From Oscillospiraceae bacterium (GTDB lineage Bacteria; Bacillota; Clostridia; Oscillospirales; Oscillospiraceae): a stretch of DNA of 64,000 nucleotides. The stretch covers positions 186,001 through 250,000 of the forward strand of contig SVMM01000002.1 in assembly GCA_015067435.1 (NCBI GenBank). Direction: 5' to 3'. The position numbers were made by a program, and so were the translations under genes. The notes under the pieces were generated by a model, which was given only the letters and a program-made list of their open reading frames with translations, did not search any database and had not been told where the DNA came from. The first letter of the stretch is position 1, and each line of letters opens with the position of its first letter. This document shows, piece after piece, positions 8,854 through 16,889 of this stretch.

Positions 8854-10109
8854 TTGATTTTGCGCGCCTCGATATAGTAGCGCTTATCCTGCGCGTGGCC
8901 CATGGAGAAGGTCTTGCGCGGCAGCACGCCGTCCGCCATGACGGTCTTGAACAGCTGCTCCTTCCCCATCGCGGGCAGCAGGAAGCCCATGTTGCCGGGC
9001 TTGCTCCCGAGCTCGCGCGTCACGTCGTCGCCGTGGATATAGTCCACCTCGCCGCCGTGGGACTTGAGGAAATCGTCGATGAACGCCTGCAGCGTGCCGA
9101 CGGCGAGCTGCACCTTGGGATTTGGGACCGTCCACTCGCCCTTGTAGCCCTCGTATACGACCCCAATGACATGGCCCTCGCCCCTGCCCTCGTGTGCGCC
9201 CGGATAGAACTTCTTGAACTCGTCAAGGAATGTCTTCGGCTCGACGCCGAAGAGCACGCGGTGGATCGGCTCGAATTGCAGCGCATCGTCGTGGTTGTTG
9301 ACGACCTCGACCAGCGCGTAACGCGCGAGCGGGTTCTTGCCCTTCTGCTCCTCCCAGCACGCCTTTGCGGTGGCGAGAGAGTGGTTGCCGTCGCCCACGG
9401 CGAACAGCAGCGGCGCGACGCCGGAGACGCCGTACTTCTTCTGCATCGCCTCGTCGGTGCACAGGCCGGAGAGAGACTGCGCGACCGCCTCGACCTGCTT
9501 GTCCGTGAGCTTAAAGCCCTTGATGTGGCCGCCGTTTTCCATCAGGTCGAAGTCGTAGAGCTTCTCCATGCCGCCGGCCTCCGCCGTCAGCGGCTCGATG
9601 ACCGTCTTGTCCGGATCGTCGATGAGCAGCATGACGTGAGGCAGCTCCAGCGCGGCGTTGCGGCGCACCTTGGCGCGCGGCGGGATGCGTTCGAGCACCG
9701 TGCCCTCGGTGGCGCGGATGAGCGCGCCGGAGCCGGGCGTGAAGTCATAGGCGTCCAGATCGATCATGCCGATCAGGCCGTGGCGGATCTTGCCGTCGGA
9801 CTGGCTGCGCTCGATATACACCAGCGACTCCTTGAGGGTCTTGAAGATGTCCTTGTCCAGATAATCGTCCATCGCGGCGTTTATCCTGCCGATCTTCTGC
9901 TCGACGTCGGGTGCCTTGAGCTCCGCTTCGGGCAGAATGAGGCGCAGCGTCGACGGCGCGTCGCCGACGTTCTTCTCCACGCGCTCCCAATACTCCGGCT
10001 CGGAGGTAAACTGGTCACAGGCGACGACCGCCCACTTCTCCATGTCCGCCTCGCGCGGCAAAAGGATATCGGCAGGATAAAAGCCGAGTTTGCTGAATGT
10101 CTCGTTCAT
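8850..10109 (-). CDS. DUF1015 family protein
   Basis: This is a 419-residue cytoplasmic protein of the DUF1015 (COG4198) family, conserved in many anaerobes. The N-terminus GFYPADILLPRE and a central GDGNHSLATAK block, a version of the family's DGxH signature, support the call. The biochemical role is not established, so none is assigned. The ATG at 10109 is chosen because GGGAGGA lies 7 bases upstream and the signature N-terminus begins there; the longer frame to 10211 reads across the promoter. It is the first gene of an operon with ispE. Confidence 0.88.
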   Translation of the reverse strand: MNETFSKLGFYPADILLPREADMEKWAVVACDQFTSEPEYWERVEKNVGDAPSTLRLILPEAELKAPDVEQKIGRINAAMDDYLDKDIFKTLKESLVYIERSQSDGKIRHGLIGMIDLDAYDFTPGSGALIRATEGTVLERIPPRAKVRRNAALELPHVMLLIDDPDKTVIEPLTAEAGGMEKLYDFDLMENGGHIKGFKLTDKQVEAVAQSLSGLCTDEAMQKKYGVSGVAPLLFAVGDGNHSLATAKACWEEQKGKNPLARYALVEVVNNHDDALQFEPIHRVLFGVEPKTFLDEFKKFYPGAHEGRGEGHVIGVVYEGYKGEWTVPNPKVQLAVGTLQAFIDDFLKSHGGEVDYIHGDDVTRELGSKPGNMGFLLPAMGKEQLFKTVMADGVLPRKTFSMGHAQDKRYYIEARKIK

Positions 10110-10155
10110 CACAAGTTCCTCCCATGGCGTATAGATTTGGAAATCACTTCTACTG

Positions 10156-10184
10156 ATTATACAATAGGCGTTCTTCTGTTGCAA
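10156..10184 (-). promoter_or_regulatory. Sigma-A promoter of DUF1015-ispE
   Basis: TTGCAA and a perfect TATAAT are spaced by 17 bases on the minus strand, about 45 bases before the start codon. Confidence 0.85.
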
Positions 10185-10284
10185 CGGATTTTGTAAATTT
10201 CTCCAAAACATTTTTTCGACACATAATCCCGCGCCGTCCGGCAGAAACTAGGTCGACCACAGCGATCAGAAGGAGGATATTCTC

Positions 10285-10503
10285 ATGTTTCTCGATAAGG
10301 TTGCGCTGACGCTTTCGATCGTCGGCGCGCTCAACTGGGGCAGCATCGGGCTGTTCGGCTTCGATATCGTCGCGTTCCTCTTCGGCGGACAGACCGGCAC
10401 GATCAGCCGCGTGATCTACACCCTCGTGGGGCTTGCGGGCCTGTGGTGCATCACGCTGCTGTTCCGCGAAACGGAGCCGTTTGAAAGCAAGGATCACGCC
10501 TGA
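10285..10503 (+). CDS. DUF378 small membrane protein
   Basis: This 72-residue protein has two hydrophobic segments and the family hallmark ALNWGSIGLFGFD near residues 15-27, followed by VIYTLVGLAGLW. DUF378 proteins are short membrane proteins of unknown function. AAGGAGG lies 8 bases before the ATG. It is followed at once by an intrinsic terminator, so it looks monocistronic. It faces away from the DUF1015 gene and I see no strong promoter for it. Confidence 0.88.
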   Translation: MFLDKVALTLSIVGALNWGSIGLFGFDIVAFLFGGQTGTISRVIYTLVGLAGLWCITLLFRETEPFESKDHA

Positions 10504-10508
10504 TCCGC

Positions 10509-10543
10509 AAAAAGCAGCCGCGAGGGCGGCTGCTTTTATCTTT
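10509..10543 (+). terminator. Terminator after DUF378 gene
   Basis: The stem AGCAGCCG/CGGCTGCT (10513-10520 with 10527-10534) is followed by TTTTATCTTT. Confidence 0.85.
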
Positions 10544-10601
10544 ACGGAAGCGATTTTTCATGGTATCCTACGAAAAACGACAGTTTTCGGGAGGGATCGC
10601 C

Positions 10602-11237
10602 ATGAAATCCAAGGCCGCGGTCAAGCGCATCATCGAAGCGCTGAAGGAGCTTTATCCAGACGCGCTGTGCTCTCTGCAATACGACAAGGACTACGAGCTG
10701 CTTTTCGCCGTGCGGCTCTCCGCCCAATGCACCGACGCGCGCGTCAACATGGTCACGCCGTCGCTCTTTGCCCGCTTTCCCACGCTGGAATCCTTCGCGG
10801 CGGCAAGCTATGAGGACGTCGGCGAGGAGATCCGCTCCTGCGGATTTTACAACACCAAGGCGAAGGATCTCGTCGAGTGTGCGAAGCTGCTGCTCGAAAA
10901 GCACGGCGGCAGAGTCCCCGACACGATGGAGGCGCTCACCGCCCTTCCCGGCGTGGGCCGCAAGACGGCGAACCTCATTCTCGGCGACGTCTACCGGCAG
11001 CCAGCCTATGTCTGCGACACGCATTGCATCCGCATCACGGGACGGCTCGGCCTCACGGACGGCAGCCGCGACCCGCTCAGCGTCGAGCGGCAGCTGCGCG
11101 CCGTCATTCCCGGTGCGGAGAGCAGCGACTTCTGCCACCGCATGGTGCTGCACGGCCGCGCGCTGTGCATGGCGCGCAAGCCTGACTGCGCCGCCTGTCC
11201 GCTCAAAGCCGATTGCGATTTCGGCAAAAAGCAATGA
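10602..11237 (+). CDS. nth: Endonuclease III (Nth)
   Basis: Nth is the base-excision-repair DNA glycosylase/AP lyase for oxidised pyrimidines. The 211-residue protein shows the helix-hairpin-helix LPGVGRKTAN near residues 113-122, including the catalytic Lys, the catalytic Asp in VCDTHC, and a C-terminal [4Fe-4S] motif with cysteines spaced 6, 2 and 5 residues apart (CMARKPDCAACPLKADC). The ATG at 10602 follows GGGAGGG; an upstream ATG at 10560 lacks a binding site. TTTACG and TATCCT, 17 bases apart at 10541-10569, may be its promoter. A terminator follows. Confidence 0.97.
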   Translation: MKSKAAVKRIIEALKELYPDALCSLQYDKDYELLFAVRLSAQCTDARVNMVTPSLFARFPTLESFAAASYEDVGEEIRSCGFYNTKAKDLVECAKLLLEKHGGRVPDTMEALTALPGVGRKTANLILGDVYRQPAYVCDTHCIRITGRLGLTDGSRDPLSVERQLRAVIPGAESSDFCHRMVLHGRALCMARKPDCAACPLKADCDFGKKQ

Positions 11238-11273
11238 TTCCGGCACTATTTTTATGTTTATTGCACCGCACGC

Positions 11274-11304
11274 GCCTGCCCGCCCAAGGGCAGGCACTTT
11301 TTTT
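11274..11304 (+). terminator. Terminator after nth
   Basis: The 8-bp stem GCCTGCCC/GGGCAGGC is followed by an A, a C and seven T residues. Confidence 0.85.
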
Positions 11305-11352
11305 GACTCCCGCGCATATAGTGTTTTGAAATCGTAGCGAGGAGTGAGCGAT

Positions 11353-11610
11353 ATGGACGCAAAAACCGCGGCAGCCATCGAACGGCTCAAGCAGAACAAG
11401 GGGCTCGCCGAGCAGATCATGCGCTCCGGCGACGGGCAGCGGCTGATGGAGCTGCTCTCCGGCGCGGACGGCGGCGCGGCGCTGAACCGTGCGGCGCAGT
11501 CCGCGGCGCACGGCGACACGGCGGAGCTTTCGCAAATGCTGCAAAACCTGATGCAGCGGCCGGACGGCGCCGCCGTCATGGAGCGCATCAACGATTCCGC
11601 GAAGCGGTAA
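11353..11610 (+). CDS. Small helical protein, first of a three-gene cluster
   Basis: This 85-residue acidic protein is predicted to be almost all helical, with no membrane segment or signal peptide. Motifs include LAEQIMRSGDGQRLMELL and SQMLQNLMQRPDG. I do not recognise a family with a known function. AGGAG lies 8 bases before the ATG at 11353; a GTG at 11344 is less well placed. It is followed after 20 bases by a second helical protein and then a proline-rich one, so the three are probably one transcript. Confidence 0.75.
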   Translation: MDAKTAAAIERLKQNKGLAEQIMRSGDGQRLMELLSGADGGAALNRAAQSAAHGDTAELSQMLQNLMQRPDGAAVMERINDSAKR

Positions 11611-11630
11611 AGAACAGGAAGTGATGCGGC

Positions 11631-12044
11631 ATGGCGGAATGGCAGGAACAACTGAATACCATTCTCTCCGACCCGGAAGCCATGGCGCAGATCGCCGCGC
11701 TCGCCCAAAGCATCTCCGGCGGCGACGGCACAAAGCGTCCGGGCAGCGGCGCGGACGCTCCCCCGCGGGAAAAGCCGGCGCAGGGCGCGGGCGTCGATCC
11801 CGATGCGCTGCATACCGCGCTCGGCGGACTCGACCCGGAGCTGCTGCGCCGCCTCGGGCCGCTCATGGAACAGTTCAACCGTCCGGAGAGCAGCGAGGCA
11901 ACCACGTTTCTGATGGCGCTGCGCCCGTTTCTCAGCGAAGCGCGCCGCGGCAAGGTGGAGCGTGCCGCGCAGCTGGCGAGGCTTGTCCATCTGGGCAAGG
12001 TCTTTCTGACGACGCAGGGACAGGAGGCGTCCGGCCGTGTATAA
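11631..12044 (+). CDS. Helical protein of unknown function, cluster gene 2
   Basis: This 137-residue protein is soluble and helical. It begins MAEWQEQLNTILSDPEAMAQ, has a Gly/Pro-rich linker near residues 30-55, and then a second helical part. It shares with its upstream neighbour a style of short amphipathic helices ending in Gly/Asp turns, which may reflect a common origin, but no enzyme motif is visible. Its stop overlaps the start of the proline-rich gene by 8 bases, indicating coupled translation. Confidence 0.75.
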   Translation: MAEWQEQLNTILSDPEAMAQIAALAQSISGGDGTKRPGSGADAPPREKPAQGAGVDPDALHTALGGLDPELLRRLGPLMEQFNRPESSEATTFLMALRPFLSEARRGKVERAAQLARLVHLGKVFLTTQGQEASGRV

Positions 12045-12435
12045 CCGCTATGTACGCAACGAGCGCGGCGAATACACCTGTATTCCGGTGCTCACGCCGC
12101 CAAAGCCGAAACCGCCGCCGGTCGTTCCGTCTCCGATTGTTCCGCCGCCGCCCGTTCCCCCGCCAGCGCCGCCGTGTACGCCGGAGCCGCAGCCTGTTCC
12201 GCCGCACGTGCCGCCCGTTCCGCCGCACGTGCCGCACGTGCCGCCCGTTCCGCCTGTTCCACCGCCGCCTCCGCCGCCTGACGCGTCGCGGTTTCTCGGA
12301 AGACTTCTGGAGCGGCTGCGCCTGCAGGATGTCGACACGGGCGATCTGCTGCTATTGTTGATTCTGTTCTTTCTCTTTGAGGAAAAGGCGGACGACGAGC
12401 TGCTCATTGCCCTGGGTCTGCTGCTGATCTTATAG
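12037..12435 (+). CDS. Proline-rich protein with hydrophobic tail, cluster gene 3
   Basis: This 132-residue protein has a short head (MYNRYVRNERGEYTCIPV), about 60 residues dominated by proline in PPVPP- and PPHVPP-like repeats, then an amphipathic part and a very hydrophobic end rich in Leu, Ile and Phe. The start is GTG at 12037, supported by AGGAGG 9 bases upstream. The layout suggests a rod-like spacer anchored to or inserted in a membrane. The function is unknown. GC-rich proline codons could also inflate a chance frame, but the ideal binding site and coupling to the gene before it argue for a real gene. Confidence 0.7.
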   Translation: MYNRYVRNERGEYTCIPVLTPPKPKPPPVVPSPIVPPPPVPPPAPPCTPEPQPVPPHVPPVPPHVPHVPPVPPVPPPPPPPDASRFLGRLLERLRLQDVDTGDLLLLLILFFLFEEKADDELLIALGLLLIL

Positions 12436-12478
12436 AACACGGAGGGCCGACGCCCCGTCAGCCCTCCGTGTTGTTTTC
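12436..12478 (+). terminator. Terminator after the three-gene cluster
   Basis: The 12-bp stem AACACGGAGGGC/GCCCTCCGTGTT (12436-12447 with 12461-12472) is followed by GTTTTCTT. It overlaps the 3' end of the convergent gene and can serve both strands. Confidence 0.85.
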
Positions 12479-13237
12479 TTCGTTTGCATCCTCTCCGCCA
12501 TACAGCGGCGTGCCGTCCGGCAGCGCGAACGCCTGGGCGGGCGCCACATCCGGGTCTGTTTCCAGCCCGGACATACGATAGACGACCTCCTCGCCGTCCA
12601 TGCGCTCGGCGTATACCAGCAGCCCGTTGTCCACTCTGACCCAGTACCGCTGGGAATAGCCGAAGCTGTCCGGCGAAGTTTCGACATAGATGCAGTTGAC
12701 GCCCTCCAGCGCGCGGTAATCCGCCGCGACGATCTCATCGACCGGCAGGCGCAGGATATCCTCATACGTCGGGATGCCCTCCTCCTCGTCCGCGGTGAGC
12801 GCCGCCGCGCCGGAGTAGACGCGATCCTCCTCGCCGTACCAGATCCAGCTCTGCCCACCGCCGGTGATGAGGTGCCGCGTCTCCGCCTCGCCCCTCGTCA
12901 GGTCGACGCGGGTCCAGCCGCCGGAAACGGTCACGCTTGCCGTGCTCTGCCCGCTTCCGCCCGGCCAGAACCGCTCGATCACCATCGTGCGGCTGTAGCT
13001 CTCCGGACGGGCAAGGCGGTCGATCACGCGCTGCACCGTGTCCGGCGTCACCTCGACGCGTCGTACCGCATCCTGCGCGGTCTCCGGGATCACGCCGCTG
13101 ACCTCCTCCGTGCCGGTGATCTCCGGAAGCACGACCTCCGGCGGGCGCTGGAATGTCCGACGGATCATAAAGAAGACGACCAGCAGCACCAGCGCCGCAA
13201 ACAAAAAGCCGAACAGCGAACCCGTTTTCTTCTTCAT
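12458..13237 (-). CDS. Membrane-anchored extracytoplasmic protein, LolA/GerS-like fold possible
   Basis: This 259-residue protein has one N-terminal membrane segment (about residues 8-24) after MKKKTG, followed by an extracytoplasmic domain. That domain alternates strands with phrases such as GGWTRVDLTRGEAETRHL and QRYWVRVDNGLLVYAERM, a pattern seen in LolA-like carriers and the GerS spore protein. This likeness is weak and is my inference. Its ATG overlaps the wecB stop by 4 bases, so it is the last gene of the trpS-transferase-epimerase operon. Confidence 0.7.
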   Translation of the reverse strand: MKKKTGSLFGFLFAALVLLVVFFMIRRTFQRPPEVVLPEITGTEEVSGVIPETAQDAVRRVEVTPDTVQRVIDRLARPESYSRTMVIERFWPGGSGQSTASVTVSGGWTRVDLTRGEAETRHLITGGGQSWIWYGEEDRVYSGAAALTADEEEGIPTYEDILRLPVDEIVAADYRALEGVNCIYVETSPDSFGYSQRYWVRVDNGLLVYAERMDGEEVVYRMSGLETDPDVAPAQAFALPDGTPLYGGEDANEENNTEG

Positions 13238-14382
13238 GGCAGATAATCGTCCGGGCGCTCCGCACGGCGGCCGAAGTGCCACTCAATGGCGTCGGCGATC
13301 CGCCGGCAGGCGTTCCCGTCGCCGTAGGGGTTGACCGCGTGCGCCATCCGCGCGTAAACAGCGTCGTCCTGCAGCAGCTCGTTGCCCATGCGCAGGATAT
13401 CGTCGTACCGTACGCCCGCCATCGCGACCGTACCCGCCTCGACCGCCTCCGGACGCTCCGTTTCCCGGCGCAGGACAAGCACCGGCTTGCCGAGCGCGGG
13501 CGCCTCCTCCTGCAAACCGCCCGAATCCGTCATCACCAGATAGGCGCGCGCCATCAGGTTGTGCATCTCGTCCGCCGGCAGCGGGTCGATCAGATGCACG
13601 CGCGGCACGCCGGCGAGGTACTTGTTCGCCGTCTCACGCACGATGGGGCTCAAATGCACGGGATAGACCAGCTCCGCGTCCTCGTTCTGCGCGGCGATGT
13701 CGCGCAGCGCGGACATGATGTTCGCCATCGGCTCGCCATAGTTCTCGCGCCGGTGGCAGGTGACGAGCACGACCTTCCGCGCGCTGTAGTCCAGCGTGTT
13801 GAGAATGTCCGTGGCAAAATGATAGTCCGGACGCACCGTCGTTTTCAATGCGTCGATGACCGTGTTGCCCGTGACGAAGACCCCGTCGCGCACGCCCTCC
13901 TTCAGGAGGTTTTCACGGTTGTTCGCGGTGGGGCAAAAGAACAGATCGGCAATCTGTGTGACCAGCTTGCGGTTCATTTCCTCCGGAAAGGGAGAATACT
14001 TGTCATAGGTTCTCAAACCGGCCTCCACGTGACCGACAGGCACCTGATGATAGAACGCGGAGAGCGCGCCGGAGAAGGTCGTCGACGTGTCGCCGTGGAC
14101 GAGGATCATGTCGGGCTTGAGCCGCTCGATCACGTCGTCCATGCCCGTGAGGCACTTGCTGGTGATGGTCGAGAGCGTCTGCCGCGGCGTCATGATGTCA
14201 AGGTCGCTGTCCGCGGTGAGGCCGAACACGTCCATGACCGAATCCAGCATCTCCCGATGCTGCGCGGTGACGCAGCAAAGGCTCTCCACCTCGCCGCGCG
14301 ATTTCAGCTCCTTGACCAGTGGTGCCATCTTAATGGCCTCCGGCCTGGTGCCGAACACGCTCATGATCCGCAGCTTGCTCAT
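13234..14382 (-). CDS. wecB: UDP-N-acetylglucosamine 2-epimerase (non-hydrolysing)
   Basis: WecB/MnaA interconverts UDP-GlcNAc and UDP-ManNAc for teichoic acid linkage units or other surface polymers. The 382-residue protein has the family N-terminus SVFGTRPEAIKMAPL, the HGDTST block near residue 96, EAGLRT near 119 and the SGGLQEEAP block near 290. Length is standard. The ATG overlaps the upstream transferase stop by 4 bases. Pairing with a lipid-linked GlcNAc transferase fits wall polymer synthesis. Confidence 0.96.
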   Translation of the reverse strand: MSKLRIMSVFGTRPEAIKMAPLVKELKSRGEVESLCCVTAQHREMLDSVMDVFGLTADSDLDIMTPRQTLSTITSKCLTGMDDVIERLKPDMILVHGDTSTTFSGALSAFYHQVPVGHVEAGLRTYDKYSPFPEEMNRKLVTQIADLFFCPTANNRENLLKEGVRDGVFVTGNTVIDALKTTVRPDYHFATDILNTLDYSARKVVLVTCHRRENYGEPMANIMSALRDIAAQNEDAELVYPVHLSPIVRETANKYLAGVPRVHLIDPLPADEMHNLMARAYLVMTDSGGLQEEAPALGKPVLVLRRETERPEAVEAGTVAMAGVRYDDILRMGNELLQDDAVYARMAHAVNPYGDGNACRRIADAIEWHFGRRAERPDDYLP

Positions 14383-15626
14383 GCTTCTCCTCCGTTTTCC
14401 GTCCCGTCCGGGCGGTCCTCCTCGATGCGGTCGGCGTCCACCGCCGGGTGCAGGTCGATGTCGTGTCCGTCGGCGTCCACCGCCGGGTGCAGCACGATCT
14501 CATCGTCTTCTCCGCCGGCCGGCAGCTCCGCCGCCGGCGCGGCGTCCAGCTTGCGCTGCTTTTCCTGCTTCGAAACGGCGATCTCCCGCGGGAAAATGAC
14601 GCGGGAGGCAAGGAACGCGACGACCGCCACCGCCGCCAGAAACAGCATCGCGCGCATCGCGCCGCTGGTGGCGAGCACCACGGCGGAGAGGCCGAGGATG
14701 CTGCTGACCACGTAGAGCGCCGCGACCGCCTGCTTCTGGTTGAGGCCCATGTCGATCAGCCGGTGATGGATGTGCCCGCGGTCGGGCGACATCGGGTTCT
14801 GCCCGTGGGCAAGGCGGCGCACGATGGCAAAGAGCGTGTCGAACATCGGCAGGCCCAGAATGAGGAACGGCACCGCAAAGGAAATGATCGCATAATACTT
14901 GAAAAGCCCCTGAATGGAGATGGTCGCGAGGATATAGCCCAAAAACGTCGAGCCCGTGTCCCCCATGAACATCTGCGCGGGGTTCCGGTTGTACGGCATG
15001 AAGCCGACGCAGGCGCCCACCAGCGACGCCATGACCAGCGCGGTCTGCCCCTCGGACACCAGCAGCGCGATGACCAGCATCGTGACGGCGCTGATGGTGC
15101 TCACGCCGTTGGCAAGGCCGTCCAGCCCGTCGATCAGGTTGACGGAGTTCGTGATGCCCACGATCCACAGCACCGTGATCGGGACGGACATCCAGCCCAG
15201 CGACCAATAGGGGTCGCTGCTGAAAATGTTGGGGTTGGAAAGAACGTTCACCACCACGCCGTGATACACCGCGACCAGCGCGGCGACGATCTGAATGATG
15301 AACTTGAACCACGCCCGCAGGGGCGTGATGTCGTCCACGACGCCCAGCACGACGATGATGACCGCGCCGAGCAGGATACCCTGCAGCTGGTGGTCAATGG
15401 GCACGAAGATCAGCAGGCTCATCAGAAAGCCAAGAAAGATCGCAAGCCCGCCCAGCCGCGGCACCGGCTTTTTGTGCATGCGCCGGCTGTCCTTCGGCAC
15501 GTCGATCGCGCCGATCTTATAGGCGAACGACTTGACCAGCGGGGACATGAGAAAGCTCACGACCATCGCGCAGAGCAGCGCCTCGCCCACCCGCAGCAGC
15601 AGCTCGCCGGGAATACTTGTCGCCAT
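14379..15626 (-). CDS. tagO: Undecaprenyl-phosphate GlcNAc-1-phosphate transferase (TagO/WecA type)
   Basis: This polytopic membrane enzyme of the MraY/WecA superfamily starts wall polymer synthesis by moving GlcNAc-1-phosphate to undecaprenyl phosphate. Visible motifs are the VDDITPL block, NLIDGLDGLA, MGDTGSTFLG and the cytoplasmic HIHHRL loop, plus around ten hydrophobic segments. The 415-residue protein carries an acidic C-terminal tail of about 60 residues containing two tandem 13-residue units (LHPAVDADGHDID, then a variant). The exact sugar and acceptor are inferred from the adjacent wecB. It is co-transcribed with trpS 15 bases upstream. Confidence 0.92.
   Translation of the reverse strand: MATSIPGELLLRVGEALLCAMVVSFLMSPLVKSFAYKIGAIDVPKDSRRMHKKPVPRLGGLAIFLGFLMSLLIFVPIDHQLQGILLGAVIIVVLGVVDDITPLRAWFKFIIQIVAALVAVYHGVVVNVLSNPNIFSSDPYWSLGWMSVPITVLWIVGITNSVNLIDGLDGLANGVSTISAVTMLVIALLVSEGQTALVMASLVGACVGFMPYNRNPAQMFMGDTGSTFLGYILATISIQGLFKYYAIISFAVPFLILGLPMFDTLFAIVRRLAHGQNPMSPDRGHIHHRLIDMGLNQKQAVAALYVVSSILGLSAVVLATSGAMRAMLFLAAVAVVAFLASRVIFPREIAVSKQEKQRKLDAAPAAELPAGGEDDEIVLHPAVDADGHDIDLHPAVDADRIEEDRPDGTENGGEA
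14431..14492 (-). repeat. Tandem 39-base repeat in the transferase C-terminal tail
   Basis: Two identical 23-base cores (14431-14453 and 14470-14492) are spaced with a 39-base period. They encode LHPAVDAD twice in the acidic cytoplasmic tail. Confidence 0.85.
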
Positions 15627-15641
15627 GTTTCAGCCCAACCT

Positions 15642-16649
15642 TCAGTGCGGAATGAATCCGATCTTCTTGTAGACCTTGCGCAGCGTCTTTTCCGCCACGT
15701 AGGACGCGCGCTCCGCGCCGTTCTTGTAGACGGATTCCAGATACGCCTTGTCGGCAAGGATACGCTCGGTCTCCTCGCGGATGGGGCGCAGCAGCTCGAT
15801 CACCGCGTCGCCGACGGCGGGCTTGAATTTGCCGTAGCCCTGCCCGTCGAATTCACGCTCGATCTCGTCCATGGTCTTGCCCGTCACGGCGGAATAGATG
15901 TTCATCAGGTTGGAGACGCCGGGCTTGTTCTCCGCGTCAAAGCGGACGCAGTGCTCGGTGTCGCTGTCAGTGACGGCGCGCTTGAACTTTCGGGCGATCT
16001 CCTCCGGCTTTTCCATCAGGAACACGCAGCCCTCCGGCGCGGATTTGGACATCTTGCTCTCCGGCGTCGTCAGGCACATGACGCGCGCGCCCTCCTTCGT
16101 CGAGTAGAACTCCGGCGTCTTGAAAACGTCGCCGTACACGCCGTTGAAGCGCTGCACGATGTTGCGCGTCAGCTCCACGTGCTGCTTCTGATCCGCGCCG
16201 ACGGGCACATAGTCCGGCTGATAGAGCAGGATGTCCGCCGCCATCAGGCTCGGATAGGTAAACAGGCCGCCGTTGATGTTGTCGCTGTGCTTGGCGGACT
16301 TGTCCTTGAACTGGGTCATGCGGCTCAGCTCGCCAAACATCGTGTAGCAGTTCAGCACCCAGCCGAGCTCCGCGTGCTGGTGCACATGCGACTGGATGAA
16401 CAGCGTGTTTTTCTCCGGGTCAAGGCCGCAGGCGATGTACTGCGCCAGTTGCGTCAGCGTGCGGCGGCGCAGGTCGGCGGGGTTCTGGCGCACGGTGATG
16501 GCGTGCAGATCCGCCATAAAGTAAAAGCAGTCGAACTCCTCCGAGCGTCCGCCCCAGTTCTTGATCGCGCCGAGATAGTTACCGAGGTGCAGGTCTCCGC
16601 TGGGCTGGATGCCGGAGAGCATCGTTTTCTTGCCGTTGTTTGCTTCCAT
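15642..16649 (-). CDS. trpS: Tryptophanyl-tRNA synthetase
   Basis: TrpS charges tRNA-Trp. The 335-residue class I synthetase has its HIGH-like motif in GIQPSGDLHLGNY (residues 11-23) and the KMSKS loop in ESKMSKSAP near residue 200, and standard length. The ATG at 16649 is chosen because AAAGGA lies 7-8 bases upstream; the longer frame to 16694 crosses the promoter. The leader is only about 40 bases long, so there is no room for a T-box. It heads the operon with the wall polymer genes. Confidence 0.97.
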   Translation of the reverse strand: MEANNGKKTMLSGIQPSGDLHLGNYLGAIKNWGGRSEEFDCFYFMADLHAITVRQNPADLRRRTLTQLAQYIACGLDPEKNTLFIQSHVHQHAELGWVLNCYTMFGELSRMTQFKDKSAKHSDNINGGLFTYPSLMAADILLYQPDYVPVGADQKQHVELTRNIVQRFNGVYGDVFKTPEFYSTKEGARVMCLTTPESKMSKSAPEGCVFLMEKPEEIARKFKRAVTDSDTEHCVRFDAENKPGVSNLMNIYSAVTGKTMDEIEREFDGQGYGKFKPAVGDAVIELLRPIREETERILADKAYLESVYKNGAERASYVAEKTLRKVYKKIGFIPH

Positions 16650-16697
16650 ATCGTTTTCCTTTCCGAAAAGGACCATAGTCCTCCGATTATCCATGGT

Positions 16698-16726
16698 ATT
16701 ATACTACGTCTTTTCCAAAAGTACAA
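16698..16726 (-). promoter_or_regulatory. Sigma-A promoter of trpS operon
   Basis: TTGTAC and a perfect TATAAT are spaced by 17 bases on the minus strand. Confidence 0.8.
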
Positions 16727-16834
16727 GCACGGCGCGCGCATTTCATCAGATTGGCGGGCACGGGCGGCTTCGTGCTCCCCTTTTCAGCTTCTGCCCGCAA
16801 AACACAGGCGCGCACGTTATAATCAATCGAGCAC

Positions 16835-16874
16835 AAAAAATCACCGTTCCGGATGCCGGAGCGGTGATTTTTTA
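16835..16874 (-). terminator. Terminator after nfnB
   Basis: A hairpin of about 12 bp (TCACCGTTCCGG/CCGGAGCGGTGA, one mismatch) is flanked by A6 and T6, so it is probably bidirectional. Confidence 0.85.
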
Positions 16875-16889
16875 TCGGAATCGTTGGGT

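Noticed and set aside
11302-11325. TTGACT as the -35 box of the three-gene cluster
   Set aside because: No acceptable -10 hexamer follows at 16-18 bases; the only TATAGT is 8 bases away.
16650-16700. Possible T-box leader for trpS
   Set aside because: The promoter is only about 40 bases from the start codon, leaving no space for specifier and antiterminator stems.
16819-16834. TATAAT-like box on the plus strand before the nfnB terminator
   Set aside because: No -35 box at a fitting distance, and any transcript would run straight into the terminator.
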